From positions 3,499,501 to 3,563,500 of the forward strand of contig NZ_LZEU01000001.1 of the NCBI RefSeq assembly GCF_014490745.1: a stretch of 64,000 bases of DNA, written 5' to 3'. The notes beneath the pieces were generated by a model. The model was not told where the DNA came from, did not search any database, and was given only the letters and a program-made list of their open reading frames with translations. The position numbers and the translations under genes are program-made. How positions within the stretch are numbered: the first letter of the stretch is position 1; each line of letters starts with the position of its first letter. Shown in pieces: positions 1 through 9,615 of the stretch. Source of the DNA: Pseudomonas alcaligenes (GTDB lineage: Bacteria > Pseudomonadota > Gammaproteobacteria > Pseudomonadales > Pseudomonadaceae).

Positions 1-584
1 ACGCTGAAGCGTTTCTCGATCAGGGCGATGGCCGGCTTGAAGCGCTCGCGGTACAGCGGATTGGGGCAGAGCCGATCTGGCCGGTAATTGGAGGTGCAGA
101 CCAGGCCGACGCCCTCCTCCACCAGCACCTTGAGCAGGCGACCGAGGAGCATGGCATCGCCGATGTCATGCACATGGAACTCGTCGAAACACAGCAGCTG
201 GACTTGCCCGGCCAGTTCGCGGGCAACCCGCGCCAGCGGATCGGACTGGCCGGCGAAGTCCTGCATGCGCTGCTGCAGCTCCTGGAGAAAGGCGTGGAAG
301 TGCACGCGGCGCTTGCCCGCTACCGGCGCCGCGGCAAAGAAGGCATCCATCACGAAGCTCTTGCCGCGGCCGACACCGCCCCACAGGTAGACCCCGGCCG
401 GCGGCCGGCGAAACCAGCCCGAGCGCCCGCCGAGCAAGGTCTCCAACCAGTCGCCGAGCTGCTCGATGGCCGCCCGCTGGGCAGCGTCGGCCTGGTAGCC
501 GCGCGCCTCCAGCAGATCATCGAAATGCCGGCGAACGCGCTGGGCAACCGCTTCGCTGAGTGGATCGCCCTGGGGATCCTGCAC
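1..584 (-). CDS. AFG1/ZapE-family P-loop ATPase (C-terminal part outside window)
   Basis: This is the N-terminal 194 or so residues of an AFG1/ZapE-type ATPase, read leftward off the window edge. Translation from a GTG at 584 gives a Walker A motif (WGGVGRGKS), the family FHAFLQELQQRM segment, and a Walker B with its family extension (LLCFDEFHVHDIGDAM), then TSNYRPDRLCPNPLYRERF. ZapE binds FtsZ at the septum in E. coli, and AFG1 relatives act in membrane-protein quality control. The GTG begins one base after the pcaG stop, so the gene is probably translated from the pcaHG message. The usual Pseudomonas zapE lies elsewhere, near rplM as I recall, so this may be a second paralogue. The family call is firm; the exact role is not known. 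Confidence 0.8.
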   Translation of the reverse strand, partial: MQDPQGDPLSEAVAQRVRRHFDDLLEARGYQADAAQRAAIEQLGDWLETLLGGRSGWFRRPPAGVYLWGGVGRGKSFVMDAFFAAAPVAGKRRVHFHAFLQELQQRMQDFAGQSDPLARVARELAGQVQLLCFDEFHVHDIGDAMLLGRLLKVLVEEGVGLVCTSNYRPDRLCPNPLYRERFKPAIALIEKRFS

Positions 585-585
585 C

Positions 586-1191
586 TTAGAAGTCAAAGAA
601 GACCGTTTCCCCTTCCCCCTGGATACGGATATCAAAGCGGTAAGCCAGCTTGCCGTCCACTTCGCAGCGCTCTGCGATCAGGGTCTCGCGGCGCTGCGGC
701 TGCTCGATCAGGCCAAGCACCGGGTCGCGGGAATTGGCCTCGGCCTCGTCGGCGAAGTACAGGCGCGTGTGCAGGTGGATATTGATGCCGCGGGCGAACA
801 GCGACACGTTGATGTGCGGCGCCATCGGCACGCCGGCGGCGTTGTTGACCACGCCCGGCTTGATGGTATGCAGCGTCCACTCGCCGGCATCGAAGGTGGT
901 AGCGGTACGACCGAAACCGTTGAACGCTTTTTCCAGGTCGAAGTCGCTGTCGTAGCGCCCCTGGTGGTCGGCCTGCCAGAACTCCAGGAAGGAGTCGCGC
1001 ACCAGGTGGCCGTTACCGTCGTAGACATGGCCGATCAGGGTGATGTGCTCGCCCGGCGCGCCGGGCTTGGCCATCTGGTTGCAGATTTCCTGGGGACGGC
1101 TCGGGTTGCCGGCGGCGGCCAGGGCCAGGCCGATATGCACATAGGGGCCGGCGGTCTGCGAAGGGGTTTCCGGCAGCAGTTGAACTGGCAT
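586..1191 (-). CDS. pcaG: protocatechuate 3,4-dioxygenase alpha subunit
   Basis: PcaG is the alpha subunit of the non-haem Fe(III) dioxygenase that opens the protocatechuate ring between its hydroxyls to give beta-carboxy-cis,cis-muconate, the first step of the beta-ketoadipate pathway. The 201-residue protein starts MPVQLLPETPSQTAGPYVH, the classic alpha-subunit N-terminus, and carries the dioxygenase core (FLEFWQADHQGRYDSD, HTIKPGVV, PHINVSLFARG). The alpha chain lacks the iron ligands, as expected; they lie in PcaH. The open frame extends upstream, but the ATG at 1191 gives the family start. It follows pcaH by 11 nt, and the AFG1-like gene follows it directly. Confidence 0.96.
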   Translation of the reverse strand: MPVQLLPETPSQTAGPYVHIGLALAAAGNPSRPQEICNQMAKPGAPGEHITLIGHVYDGNGHLVRDSFLEFWQADHQGRYDSDFDLEKAFNGFGRTATTFDAGEWTLHTIKPGVVNNAAGVPMAPHINVSLFARGINIHLHTRLYFADEAEANSRDPVLGLIEQPQRRETLIAERCEVDGKLAYRFDIRIQGEGETVFFDF

Positions 1192-1202
1192 GGAGCTGCT
1201 CC

Positions 1203-1922
1203 TCAACGATTCTCGAAGTGGGTCTGACGCTGCCCGCGCAGCACGATATCGAAGCGATAGGCCAGACAATCCATGGGATTGGCCGCGCCCATGTCGAGCT
1301 TGGCGATCAGGCTCTGCACCGCGTCCGGGTTGGCGATCGATTTGACGATCGGGCACATGGGAATCAGCGGGTCGCCCTCGAAATACAGCTGGGTGATCAG
1401 GCGGGTGGCGATCGACGGGCCACTGATGGAGAAGTGGATATGCGCCGGACGCCAGTCATTCGGGCCGTTGCGCCAGGGGTACGGGCCGGGCTTGATGGTA
1501 CGGAAGCTGTAGTTGCCCTGGCTGTCGGTCAGGGCGCGGCCGACGCCGCCGAAGTTGGGGTCGAGCGGTGCCAGGTAGCGGTCGTTCTTGTGCCGGTAGC
1601 GGCCGCCGGCGTTGGCCTGCCACATCTCTACCAGGGTATGCGGGATCGGCTTGCCGTACTGATCCATGACCCGTCCGGCAACGATGATGCGCTCGCCGAT
1701 GGGCAGGCCGCCGTGATTGAAGTTGAGCAGCAGGTCGTGGTCGTGCTCGCCGAAGCGCAGGTGCGAGAAGTCCGGGCCGCTGGTTTCCGAGATCGACTGC
1801 GGGATGCTCACCAGCGCCTGGCGCGGCGAGCGGGCAATCGATGTCTTGTAGTCGGGGGTCAGGGCCTTGGGGTGCCAGTTGCGGTCGCGGATGACGAAAC
1901 GGCTGTTCTGCGCATCGGACAT
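1203..1922 (-). CDS. pcaH: protocatechuate 3,4-dioxygenase beta subunit
   Basis: PcaH is the catalytic subunit, 239 residues. The Fe(III) ligands expected from the P. putida enzyme are present: Tyr109 (GGRYRHK), Tyr148 (GPYPW), His161 and His163 (PAHIHF). The surrounding sequence ([35 protein letters not shown]) is typical of the intradiol dioxygenase fold. Together with PcaG it turns the protocatechuate made by PobA (at 3994) into carboxymuconate. It is the first gene of pcaHG; the 118-bp gap upstream holds a palindrome suited to PcaQ. No pcaC, pcaB or pcaD is visible, so the rest of the pathway must be encoded elsewhere. Confidence 0.97.
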   Translation of the reverse strand: MSDAQNSRFVIRDRNWHPKALTPDYKTSIARSPRQALVSIPQSISETSGPDFSHLRFGEHDHDLLLNFNHGGLPIGERIIVAGRVMDQYGKPIPHTLVEMWQANAGGRYRHKNDRYLAPLDPNFGGVGRALTDSQGNYSFRTIKPGPYPWRNGPNDWRPAHIHFSISGPSIATRLITQLYFEGDPLIPMCPIVKSIANPDAVQSLIAKLDMGAANPMDCLAYRFDIVLRGQRQTHFENR

Positions 1923-2026
1923 GCCGAGCTCCTCTTGTTGGAATGGCTGTAGCGGCCTGCAGGCTCAGGCGTGACCACAGTGTCCGACACGATGGGCTGG
2001 CTGGATAATGAAAAGACGGCGCTTAT

Positions 2027-2046
2027 CCATAACCAAATAGTTATGG
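2027..2046. promoter_or_regulatory. probable PcaQ operator upstream of pcaHG
   Basis: Two perfect 7-bp arms, CCATAAC at 2027-2033 and GTTATGG at 2040-2046, are separated by 6 bp. The inner part reads ATAACC-N4-AGTTAT, which fits the LysR T-N11-A rule and resembles the ATAACC-N4-GGTTAA site described for PcaQ in Sinorhizobium. It overlaps the pcaQ stop codon and lies about 105 bp upstream of the pcaH start. Assigning it to PcaQ is inference. Confidence 0.65.
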
Positions 2047-2973
2047 ATTGAAGCTCTCGCGATAGTCGAGTGCCGCCGCGCGCAATGCCTCGCAGCACCA
2101 CTGCGCGGCCAGCGACAACGGCGTCGAGGGGTTGCTGCAGATGCCCACCGAGCCGCCCGGCTCGCGCAGCCCCAGCTGCAGGGCAACCAGCTCGCCGCGC
2201 GCCAGATCCTGGCGCACGGCATCCTGCGGCGCCACCCAGACCGCATCGCAGGCCTGCACATAGCGTCGGCTGAGGGCCACCGAGAGGGTCTCCAGGCGCT
2301 GTTGCGGCAGGCCGATGCCGCACTGCACATACAGGCTGTCGGCATAGCGGCGGATGGTGGTGCCGGCCAGCGGCAACACCACCGGGTAGTCACCCAGGCG
2401 CGAGCGATCGCTCAGATCGGTGTGCAGCAAGGCATGCCCGGGGCGCACCACCAGGATCATCGACTCGCTGTACAGGTGCTCGAAGGTCAGCCCCTCGATC
2501 TGCGGGCTGTCGGTCATCCGCCCGATCACCAGATCCAGCGCGCCGACCCGCAGCTGGCCGAGCAGGTAGGCACTGGGCCCGGTCTCCACGCTGACCACCA
2601 GCGCCGCGTGCTGCTCGTGCAGGCGTCGCACCACGTCGGGCAACAGCGAGCTTTCCACCGTCGACAGCACGCCCAGGCGCACCGCACCGGCCTCGTGCTC
2701 GCCACTGCGCAGGCTGCGCACGCCCTCGCGCAGGGCCTGCACGCTGGGCCCGGCGTAACGCAGGAAGGCCAGCCCGGCGGCGGTCGGCGTGACACCCTGC
2801 TTGCTGCGTTCGAACAGGCGGGTGACGAGGATTTCCTCCAGTTCCTTGAGCGTCTTGGAGATGGCCGGCTGACTCACCGCCAGCACCTCGGCGGCGCGCG
2901 CCAGGCTGCCCTGGCGGGCGACTTCGAGAAAGCACAGCAGATGACGGAATTTGATGCGGTTGTCGATGTTCAT
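2041..2973 (-). CDS. pcaQ: LysR-family activator of protocatechuate genes
   Basis: This 310-residue LysR-type regulator has its N-terminal winged helix at about residues 7-66 (FLEVARQGSLARAAEVLAVSQPAISKTLKELE) and a substrate-binding-like effector domain after about residue 90. Length, sequence and position directly upstream of pcaHG identify PcaQ, which in other bacteria activates pca genes with beta-carboxymuconate (or a later intermediate) as inducer. It points the same way as pcaHG, which is less common than the divergent arrangement of many LysR genes. Its stop codon overlaps the palindrome at 2027-2046. The pobR stop lies 12 nt upstream of its start, so pobR and pcaQ may be co-transcribed. 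Confidence 0.9.
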   Translation of the reverse strand: MNIDNRIKFRHLLCFLEVARQGSLARAAEVLAVSQPAISKTLKELEEILVTRLFERSKQGVTPTAAGLAFLRYAGPSVQALREGVRSLRSGEHEAGAVRLGVLSTVESSLLPDVVRRLHEQHAALVVSVETGPSAYLLGQLRVGALDLVIGRMTDSPQIEGLTFEHLYSESMILVVRPGHALLHTDLSDRSRLGDYPVVLPLAGTTIRRYADSLYVQCGIGLPQQRLETLSVALSRRYVQACDAVWVAPQDAVRQDLARGELVALQLGLREPGGSVGICSNPSTPLSLAAQWCCEALRAAALDYRESFNP

Positions 2974-2985
2974 GGGAGCTCGCGA

Positions 2986-3855
2986 TCAGCGCTGCAAACG
3001 GAAGGCCTTGGGAGTCAGGCCGGTGCTGCGCTTGAAGAAACGGGAAAAATAAGCCGGCTCGGAAAAGCCCAGGCTGTCCGCCACCTGGTTTACCGTCATG
3101 GCGGTGTACACCAGGCAGCGCTTGGCCTCCAGCAACAGGCGCTGGTTGATCAGCTGCAGCGCCGACTGCCCGGCCAGGCGCCGGCACAGGGCGTTGAGAT
3201 GGGCGGCGCTGATGCCCAGCTCGGCGGCGTACTGCTCGATCGGCCGGTGCGCACGGTAGTGCGCCTCCAGCAGGCGGGTAAAGCGCTGCAGGTGCTCGCG
3301 ACCACGATCCGGCAGCTGCGCCTCGGCATGCGCCAGGGCCTGCGAGCGACGCCCGACCCAGACCAGCAAGGCACTGATCAGCGACTGCAGCATCAGCTCG
3401 CGGCCGGGGGCATGCTCGCCGTACTCCAGGGCGATCGAATCGAACAGCGCATCCAGGTAGCGCTGCTGCTCGCCCACCGGATAGCAGGCGGCGCGCGCCA
3501 GCGGCGGGCTGTCGAGGGCGGCGCTGAACTGGTCGACCAGCGGCTGGGCCAGGCTCAGCACATGGCCGCGGATGTCCCGGGAGAAGCGGAAGCCGTGCAC
3601 GCTGAGGGCCGGTACCACCTGCAGGGCGGCCTGCTCGACGCGGTGCAGCACGCCCTCCACTTCCAGCTCGGCGCTGCCGCCCTGCACGTACAGCAGCTGC
3701 ACCAGGTCGCCATGGCGATGGGGCTTGATCTCCCAGTCGTGCAGGCGGCTGCGCTCGGGAATCGACTCGCAATGCAGCAGATCCGGGGTGGGCCAGGCCG
3801 TCGTCTCGCCATACAGCTTGAACACCGGCACTGCGGCTGTGGCGACCTTGCGCAT
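2986..3855 (-). CDS. pobR: AraC-family regulator of 4-hydroxybenzoate hydroxylase
   Basis: This 289-residue regulator has an N-terminal cupin-like sensing domain (HDWEIKPHRHGDLVQLLYVQGG) and a C-terminal double helix-turn-helix (ISAAHLNALCRRLAGQSALQLINQRLLLEAKRCLVYTAMTVNQVADSLGFSEPAYFSRFFKRSTGLTPKAFR, a near-perfect AraC signature). It is divergent from pobA with a 138-bp gap, the standard arrangement for AraC-type PobR in Pseudomonas, where 4-hydroxybenzoate is the inducer. A much longer open frame exists through the pobA antisense strand, but the ATG at 3855 (MRKVATAAVPVF) gives the family start. Confidence 0.9.
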   Translation of the reverse strand: MRKVATAAVPVFKLYGETTAWPTPDLLHCESIPERSRLHDWEIKPHRHGDLVQLLYVQGGSAELEVEGVLHRVEQAALQVVPALSVHGFRFSRDIRGHVLSLAQPLVDQFSAALDSPPLARAACYPVGEQQRYLDALFDSIALEYGEHAPGRELMLQSLISALLVWVGRRSQALAHAEAQLPDRGREHLQRFTRLLEAHYRAHRPIEQYAAELGISAAHLNALCRRLAGQSALQLINQRLLLEAKRCLVYTAMTVNQVADSLGFSEPAYFSRFFKRSTGLTPKAFRLQR

Positions 3856-5178
<1,323 letters not shown>

Positions 5179-5213
5179 GCCCCGCCCCCGCTGCTAGGCG
5201 GTGGGGCCGCGAC

Positions 5214-5549
5214 TCAGGGCGCCAGGTCGTCGAACAGGGTCTGGGTCAGCTGGCGGATGCGCTTGTCGTGGGCCGCCAGATCGGGCACGTCGTCCTGCAC
5301 CAGGCGCATGAACAGCACCGAGCTGTAGTCGTTGAGGAAGTCGGCGACGAAGGCGACATCGAACAACCCGCGTCCCTGTAGTTCGCGCAGCAAGCCGGCC
5401 ACTTCCTGCCGCGGCCGATTATTCAGGTTGGACGCTACCAGATCGGCGGCGAGAAATACCGCCAGGGCGCAAGCGCCCCACTCCTTGGTTTGCGCCCGCT
5501 TTATCCCCGCCCTTGGCCAGACGCCGCCAGGCACTGCCTGAGGCCGCAA
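5214..5549 (-). pseudogene. probable remnant of an unrecognised gene
   Basis: An open frame of up to 111 codons ends in a plausible protein tail (residues about 40-111: LASNLNNRPRQEVAGLLRELQ, then VADFLNDYSSVLFMRLVQDDV and LTQTLFDDLAP), with good codon use and predicted helices. It has no ATG or GTG start; the only in-frame start is a TTG with no ribosome-binding site, and the first 35 or so residues look random. I read this as the 3' end of a truncated gene lying between the pob-pca locus and tRNA-Ser. I do not recognise the family. A short real gene with an unusual start remains possible. Confidence 0.4.
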
Positions 5550-5572
5550 AGAAATAACCGGAGCAGAAAAGC

Positions 5573-5607
5573 AAAAACCCCACAGACCTGACGGTCTGCG
5601 GGGTTTT
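5573..5607 (-). terminator. terminator of tRNA-Ser
   Basis: An 11-bp stem with one mismatch and a TGAC-type loop is followed on the minus strand by a T-rich tract just past the tRNA 3' end. The A-tract on the other side could also serve the plus strand. Confidence 0.8.
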
Positions 5608-5614
5608 CGTTGTA

Positions 5615-5704
5615 TGGCGGGAAGATAGGGATTCGAACCCTAGGTGCACTTGCGTACACAACGGATTTCGAATCCGTCCCGTTCGGCCACTCCGGCATCT
5701 TCCC
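5615..5704 (-). tRNA. tRNA-Ser (CGA)
   Basis: This 90-nt serine tRNA has a long variable arm, acceptor stem GGGAAGA/TCTTCCC, anticodon loop TTCGAAA (anticodon CGA, reading UCG), TTCGAAT T-loop, and an encoded CCA. It is the boundary between the catabolic locus and the conserved core block. tRNA-Ser genes are common integration sites. Confidence 0.96.
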
Positions 5705-5822
5705 ACGGCGGCGCGCATGATAGCAGCTCAGCTGCCGTTGGCGAACCCCCTAACGGCATTTTTTCGCATGCTTTCAGATGCTTGCGCGATCACGCCAGCA
5801 GCGCAAGGGAACGCCGGGCATG

Positions 5823-5849
5823 AAAAAGGGGAGCCTTGGCTCCCCTTTC
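5823..5849 (-). terminator. terminator of dapA-bamC-purC
   Basis: An 11-bp perfect stem (AAAGGGGAGCC) with a 2-nt loop ends in TTTTTC on the minus strand, 17 nt past the purC stop. Confidence 0.75.
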
Positions 5850-5865
5850 GCAACGCGTGCTGCGC

Positions 5866-6735
5866 TTACTCGGTCAGGCGGGTCAGCGCCTCGCGGTATT
5901 TGTCCGCGGTCTTCTGCGCCACCTCGGCCGGTACTGCCGGGGCCGGCGGTTGCTTGTTCCAGCCGGTGGATTCCAGCCAGTCGCGCACGAACTGCTTGTC
6001 GAAGCTCGGCGGGTTGCTGCCTTCGGCGTAGCTGTCGGCCGGCCAGAAGCGGCTGGAGTCCGGAGTCAGCGCCTCGTCCATCAGGGTCAGGGTGCCGTCT
6101 TCGTCCAGGCCGAACTCGAACTTGGTATCGGCGATGATGATGCCGCGGGTGGCTGCGTACTCGACCGCCGCGCTGTACAGGGCGATGGCGGTGTCGCGCA
6201 CCTTGGCTGCCAGCTCGGCGCCGATGATGGCTTCGCACTGCTCGAAGGAGATGTTCTCGTCGTGGTCGCCGACGGCGGCCTTGGTCGAGGGGGTGAAGAT
6301 CGGCTGCGGCAGCTTGGCCGCTTCCTTCAGGCCCGCCGGCAGCTGGATGCCGCAGACGGTGCCGCTCTTCTGGTATTCCTTCCAGCCGGAACCGACGATG
6401 TAGCCACGCACGATGGCCTCCACGGCCACCGGCTGCAGACGCTTGGCCACTACCGCGCGGCCTTCCACCAGCGGCAGCTCGGCGGCCGGCACCACGTCGG
6501 CGACCTGGTCGCCGGTGAAGTGGTTGGGCACCAGGCCGTCCAGTTTGGCGAACCAGAAGTTGGAGATGGCGGTGAGGATCTTGCCCTTGTCCGGGATCGG
6601 CTCGTTGAGGATCACGTCGAAGGCCGACAGCCGGTCGGTGGCGACCATCAGCATGCGCTTGTCGTCGATTTCGTAGAGGTCGCGGACTTTGCCCGAATAG
6701 ATTTTCTTCAGGCTCAGGGTGCTGGGAGTGGTCAT
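5866..6735 (-). CDS. purC: SAICAR synthetase, long (ADE1-like) form
   Basis: This enzyme is phosphoribosylaminoimidazole-succinocarboxamide synthase of de novo purine synthesis: CAIR + aspartate + ATP to SAICAR. It has 289 residues. The start region ([39 protein letters not shown]) and [20 protein letters not shown] and DTKFEFG are signatures of the longer yeast ADE1-like subfamily. E. coli PurC, and as I recall the P. aeruginosa protein at this locus, are the short type of about 237 residues. It lies at the standard purC position beside tRNA-Ser but may be a replacement of the usual gene. It follows bamC, separated by a perfect 11-bp hairpin. Confidence 0.95.
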   Translation of the reverse strand: MTTPSTLSLKKIYSGKVRDLYEIDDKRMLMVATDRLSAFDVILNEPIPDKGKILTAISNFWFAKLDGLVPNHFTGDQVADVVPAAELPLVEGRAVVAKRLQPVAVEAIVRGYIVGSGWKEYQKSGTVCGIQLPAGLKEAAKLPQPIFTPSTKAAVGDHDENISFEQCEAIIGAELAAKVRDTAIALYSAAVEYAATRGIIIADTKFEFGLDEDGTLTLMDEALTPDSSRFWPADSYAEGSNPPSFDKQFVRDWLESTGWNKQPPAPAVPAEVAQKTADKYREALTRLTE

Positions 6736-6765
6736 GTCGGAATTTCCGCCTTGATCAAACGAAAC

Positions 6766-6790
6766 AGGCGAAACCCAGCGGGTTTCGCCT
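6766..6790 (-). terminator. hairpin between bamC and purC
   Basis: A perfect 11-bp inverted repeat (arms 6766-6776 and 6780-6790) with a 3-nt loop is followed on the minus strand by TGTTTCGTTT. It could terminate or attenuate transcription between bamC and purC. Confidence 0.55.
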
Positions 6791-6831
6791 ATTGGTGTTG
6801 CCGTGCCGGCCTCGCGGCCGGCGCAGTCTGC

Positions 6832-7947
6832 TTAGCCGAGGTTTTCCTGGATCAGGCTCAGCACGCGACGGGCCACGTCTTCCGGGGCCACGGTGTTGAT
6901 GTCCTTCTCCACGGAAACCTGCACGTCGCCAGCTGCAGCGCGGGTCAGGCGTACCTGATAGCGCTCGGCGCGGGCGTCGATCTCTTCCTGGCTCGGCTCG
7001 CTGCCGAACAGGCTGCTGAAGAAGCCTTTCTCTTCTTCCGGCTTTTTCGCGCCTTCGGCCAGGTTGACGTAGTACACGCCCAGGCTGCGGTTGATGTCGT
7101 CGATGCGCACGTTGCCCAGTTCCAGGGCGCGGCCCACGCTCGACCAGGCGCGGTCGAAGTCGGTGCTCAGGTGCAGTACCGAGTTGCCGTTGCCGTCCTG
7201 GGCCAGGCTGACCCGGCTCGGGGCGTCGTAGTTGCGCGCGGCCAGCAGGGAGACCGAGCCGTGCTCGGCGCTGCTGCTGAGGTCGGCGAGCATGCCGTCG
7301 AGCAGCGAGGCTTCCAGCGGGGCATTGCCGGTACGGGCCGGGAAGGCCACGTCGGCGTTGCTATCTTCGTCGCGCTCGGCGCTGACCACGAACACTTCGC
7401 TGGTGTTGCGCAGCACGCCCGGTTCGATGCGCACATGCACGCGCACCTGGTTGTCGCTGTCGCTCAGCAGGCTGCCCAGGCGCCGGCCCATGGACGGGGC
7501 AAGATCCTTGGCGCTCTGCCATTCGCTGCTGAACTCACCGGTCTGCGGGCGTTCGTCAACGATGCGGAAACCGTTGTTCTGGAAGTACTCACGGGCCACC
7601 GGCCAGACTTCCGCCGGGGTACGCTGGGCGACCAGCCAGCGCGAGTCGCCGCTCTTCTGCAGGCTGAATTCGCTGGCCTGCTGGTCGACGGCCAGCGCCT
7701 GCGGGCGCGGCACTTCGAATTTTTCCGGAGTCTGGGTGCTGTCGGCGACATTGCGCGGCACCGGCAGCAGCGGGTCGAGGCGCTTGGCATCGACATTCGC
7801 CGGCATCTGCATGGCAGCGGTCTGCCGGGCCTCCAGGTAATCGGAACCACGGTCACGGAAGTAACCATCATCGCCCCAGAGCCAGCCGCAACCGCTGGTG
7901 CTGGAGATGATCAGAGCTAGGGTGGACAGGCCGGCCAATCGCTTCAT
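6832..7947 (-). CDS. bamC: outer-membrane assembly lipoprotein BamC
   Basis: BamC (NlpB) is a lipoprotein of the BAM complex that inserts beta-barrel proteins into the outer membrane. The protein has 371 residues, a signal peptide with lipobox STSGC (lipidated Cys at about 20), the conserved unstructured N-terminal segment, and two helix-grip domains. The start is set at the ATG at 7947 because a GAGGAA site lies 9 nt upstream; the in-frame GTG at 7953 would sit too close. It lies 17 nt after dapA, the order conserved widely in gammaproteobacteria. Confidence 0.92.
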   Translation of the reverse strand: MKRLAGLSTLALIISSTSGCGWLWGDDGYFRDRGSDYLEARQTAAMQMPANVDAKRLDPLLPVPRNVADSTQTPEKFEVPRPQALAVDQQASEFSLQKSGDSRWLVAQRTPAEVWPVAREYFQNNGFRIVDERPQTGEFSSEWQSAKDLAPSMGRRLGSLLSDSDNQVRVHVRIEPGVLRNTSEVFVVSAERDEDSNADVAFPARTGNAPLEASLLDGMLADLSSSAEHGSVSLLAARNYDAPSRVSLAQDGNGNSVLHLSTDFDRAWSSVGRALELGNVRIDDINRSLGVYYVNLAEGAKKPEEEKGFFSSLFGSEPSQEEIDARAERYQVRLTRAAAGDVQVSVEKDINTVAPEDVARRVLSLIQENLG

Positions 7948-7964
7948 GCGCACAAATTCCTCGG

Positions 7965-8843
7965 TTAAACCAGTACGCCGGACTGGCGCATGGCCTGACG
8001 CAGCGGTTCATGACAACGCGGGCTGAGCCAGGTCAGCGGCAGACGGATACCGTCGGCCATCATGCCCATTTCATGCAGGGCCCACTTCACCGGAATCGGG
8101 TTGGATTCGATGAACAGATTCTTGTGCAGCGGCATCAGGCGCTCGTTGATCGCGCGGGCAGTGGCAGCATCGCCGTTCATCGCGGCGGCGCACAGTTCGG
8201 CCATGGCACGCGGGGCGACGTTGGCGGTCACCGAGATATTGCCCTTGCCACCCATCAGCATCAGCTCGACGGCGGTGGCGTCGTCGCCGGAGTAGACCAG
8301 GAAGTCGGCGCTGACGCGGTCGAGGATTTCCTGGGCGCGCTGCAGGTCGCCGGTGGCTTCCTTGATACCGATGATGTTGCTGACCTTGGCCAGACGCTCG
8401 ACGGTTTCCGGCAGCATGTCGCAGGCGGTGCGGCCCGGCACGTTGTAGAGGATCTGCGGAATCGCCACGCTCTCGGCGATATGGCGGAAGTGCTGGTACA
8501 GGCCTTCCTGGGTCGGCTTGTTGTAGTAGGGGGTGACCAGCAGGCAGGCATCGGCACCGACGCTCTGGGCGTTCTGGGTCAGCTCGATGGCTTCGCGGGT
8601 GCTGTTGGCGCCGGTACCGGCGATCACCGGGATACGCCCGTTGACCTGGTCGACCACGCGGCGGATGACCTCGACGTGCTCGTGCACGTCCAGGGTTGCG
8701 GACTCGCCGGTGGTACCGACGGCGACGATCGCGTTGGTGCCTTCCTGCAGGTGGAAATCGACCAGCTTACTCAGGCCATCCCAGTCCAGACCACCCTGTG
8801 CGTCCATGGGCGTGACCAGTGCCACCATACTGCCCGAAATCAT
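7965..8843 (-). CDS. dapA: 4-hydroxy-tetrahydrodipicolinate synthase
   Basis: DapA condenses pyruvate with aspartate semialdehyde, the first step committed to lysine and diaminopimelate. The 292-residue TIM barrel has the Schiff-base Lys161 ([10 protein letters not shown]), Thr44 and Thr45 (VGTTGES), Tyr107, Tyr133 and Arg138, all at E. coli positions. The start is the ATG at 8843 with CAGGAG 8 nt upstream; the longer reading frame has no such site. It is the first gene of dapA-bamC-purC and divergent from gcvR. Confidence 0.97.
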   Translation of the reverse strand: MISGSMVALVTPMDAQGGLDWDGLSKLVDFHLQEGTNAIVAVGTTGESATLDVHEHVEVIRRVVDQVNGRIPVIAGTGANSTREAIELTQNAQSVGADACLLVTPYYNKPTQEGLYQHFRHIAESVAIPQILYNVPGRTACDMLPETVERLAKVSNIIGIKEATGDLQRAQEILDRVSADFLVYSGDDATAVELMLMGGKGNISVTANVAPRAMAELCAAAMNGDAATARAINERLMPLHKNLFIESNPIPVKWALHEMGMMADGIRLPLTWLSPRCHEPLRQAMRQSGVLV

Positions 8844-8875
8844 GCAACCGCTCCTGCCGGAAAAAGAGAGCGGTA

Positions 8876-8904
8876 ATGGTACTGACGCCACCTGTGTTGT
8901 ACAA
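8876..8904 (-). promoter_or_regulatory. candidate dapA promoter
   Basis: On the minus strand TTGTAC and TACCAT are spaced by 17 bp, about 33 nt before the dapA ATG. This is a plausible but weak sigma-70 match. Confidence 0.4.
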
Positions 8905-9042
8905 GCGACGGACAGCAGCGGACGGCGCTGGCGGCGTCGCACCGGGCCGCGTTACTCATTCCCCTGAGCAACGCTTTTCGCTACCCTTCCTTCTTTGTTC
9001 TGCACGCCAAGTGCCGAACACTCATCGCTTTAGGAATGCTGC

Positions 9043-9600
9043 ATGTCCACCCCCCAGGTTCGCGAACAATTCCTCGTCATCAGTGCCCTCGGCGCCAACC
9101 CCATGGAGCTGACCAGCGTGCTGTGCCGCGCCAGCCAGGAGAACCGCTGCGCGATCGTCAGCACCCGCCTGACCCGGCATGGCGAATACAGCGCCCTGGT
9201 ACTCCAGGTGAGCGGCAGCTGGGACGCCCTGGCCCGCCTGGAAGGCGCCATCCCGGCCCTGGCCAAGCGCCACAGCTTCAGCGCCAACCTGATCCGCAGC
9301 GGCGCTCTGGAGAGCCGCCCCCAGGCCCTGCCCTATGTGGCCTATGTCAGCTGCGCCTACCGGCCGGACATCCTCAACGAGCTGTGCCAGTTCTTCAGCG
9401 GGCACAATGTCGAGCTGGAAAACATCACCTGCGACACCTACCTGGCCCCGCAGACCGGTGGCACCCTGCTCAACGCCACCCTCACCGTGACCCTGCCGGC
9501 CGGTACCCAGATCAGCTGGCTGCGCGACCAGTTCCTCGACTTCGCCGACGCGCTCAACCTCGATGCGCTGATCGAACCCTGGCGCCCGCAGAATCCATGA
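9043..9600 (+). CDS. gcvR: glycine cleavage regulator with two ACT domains
   Basis: This 185-residue protein has two ACT domains (about residues 8-80 and 95-175) and no DNA-binding motif. It matches the GcvR family. E. coli GcvR binds GcvA and turns it into a repressor of the glycine cleavage operon unless glycine is bound. The gene is divergent from dapA and followed by bcp after 15 nt, a pairing seen in many gammaproteobacteria. Whether it controls gcv genes in Pseudomonas is inference. Confidence 0.82.
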   Translation: MSTPQVREQFLVISALGANPMELTSVLCRASQENRCAIVSTRLTRHGEYSALVLQVSGSWDALARLEGAIPALAKRHSFSANLIRSGALESRPQALPYVAYVSCAYRPDILNELCQFFSGHNVELENITCDTYLAPQTGGTLLNATLTVTLPAGTQISWLRDQFLDFADALNLDALIEPWRPQNP

Positions 9601-9615
9601 CATAAGGAGAGCCGC

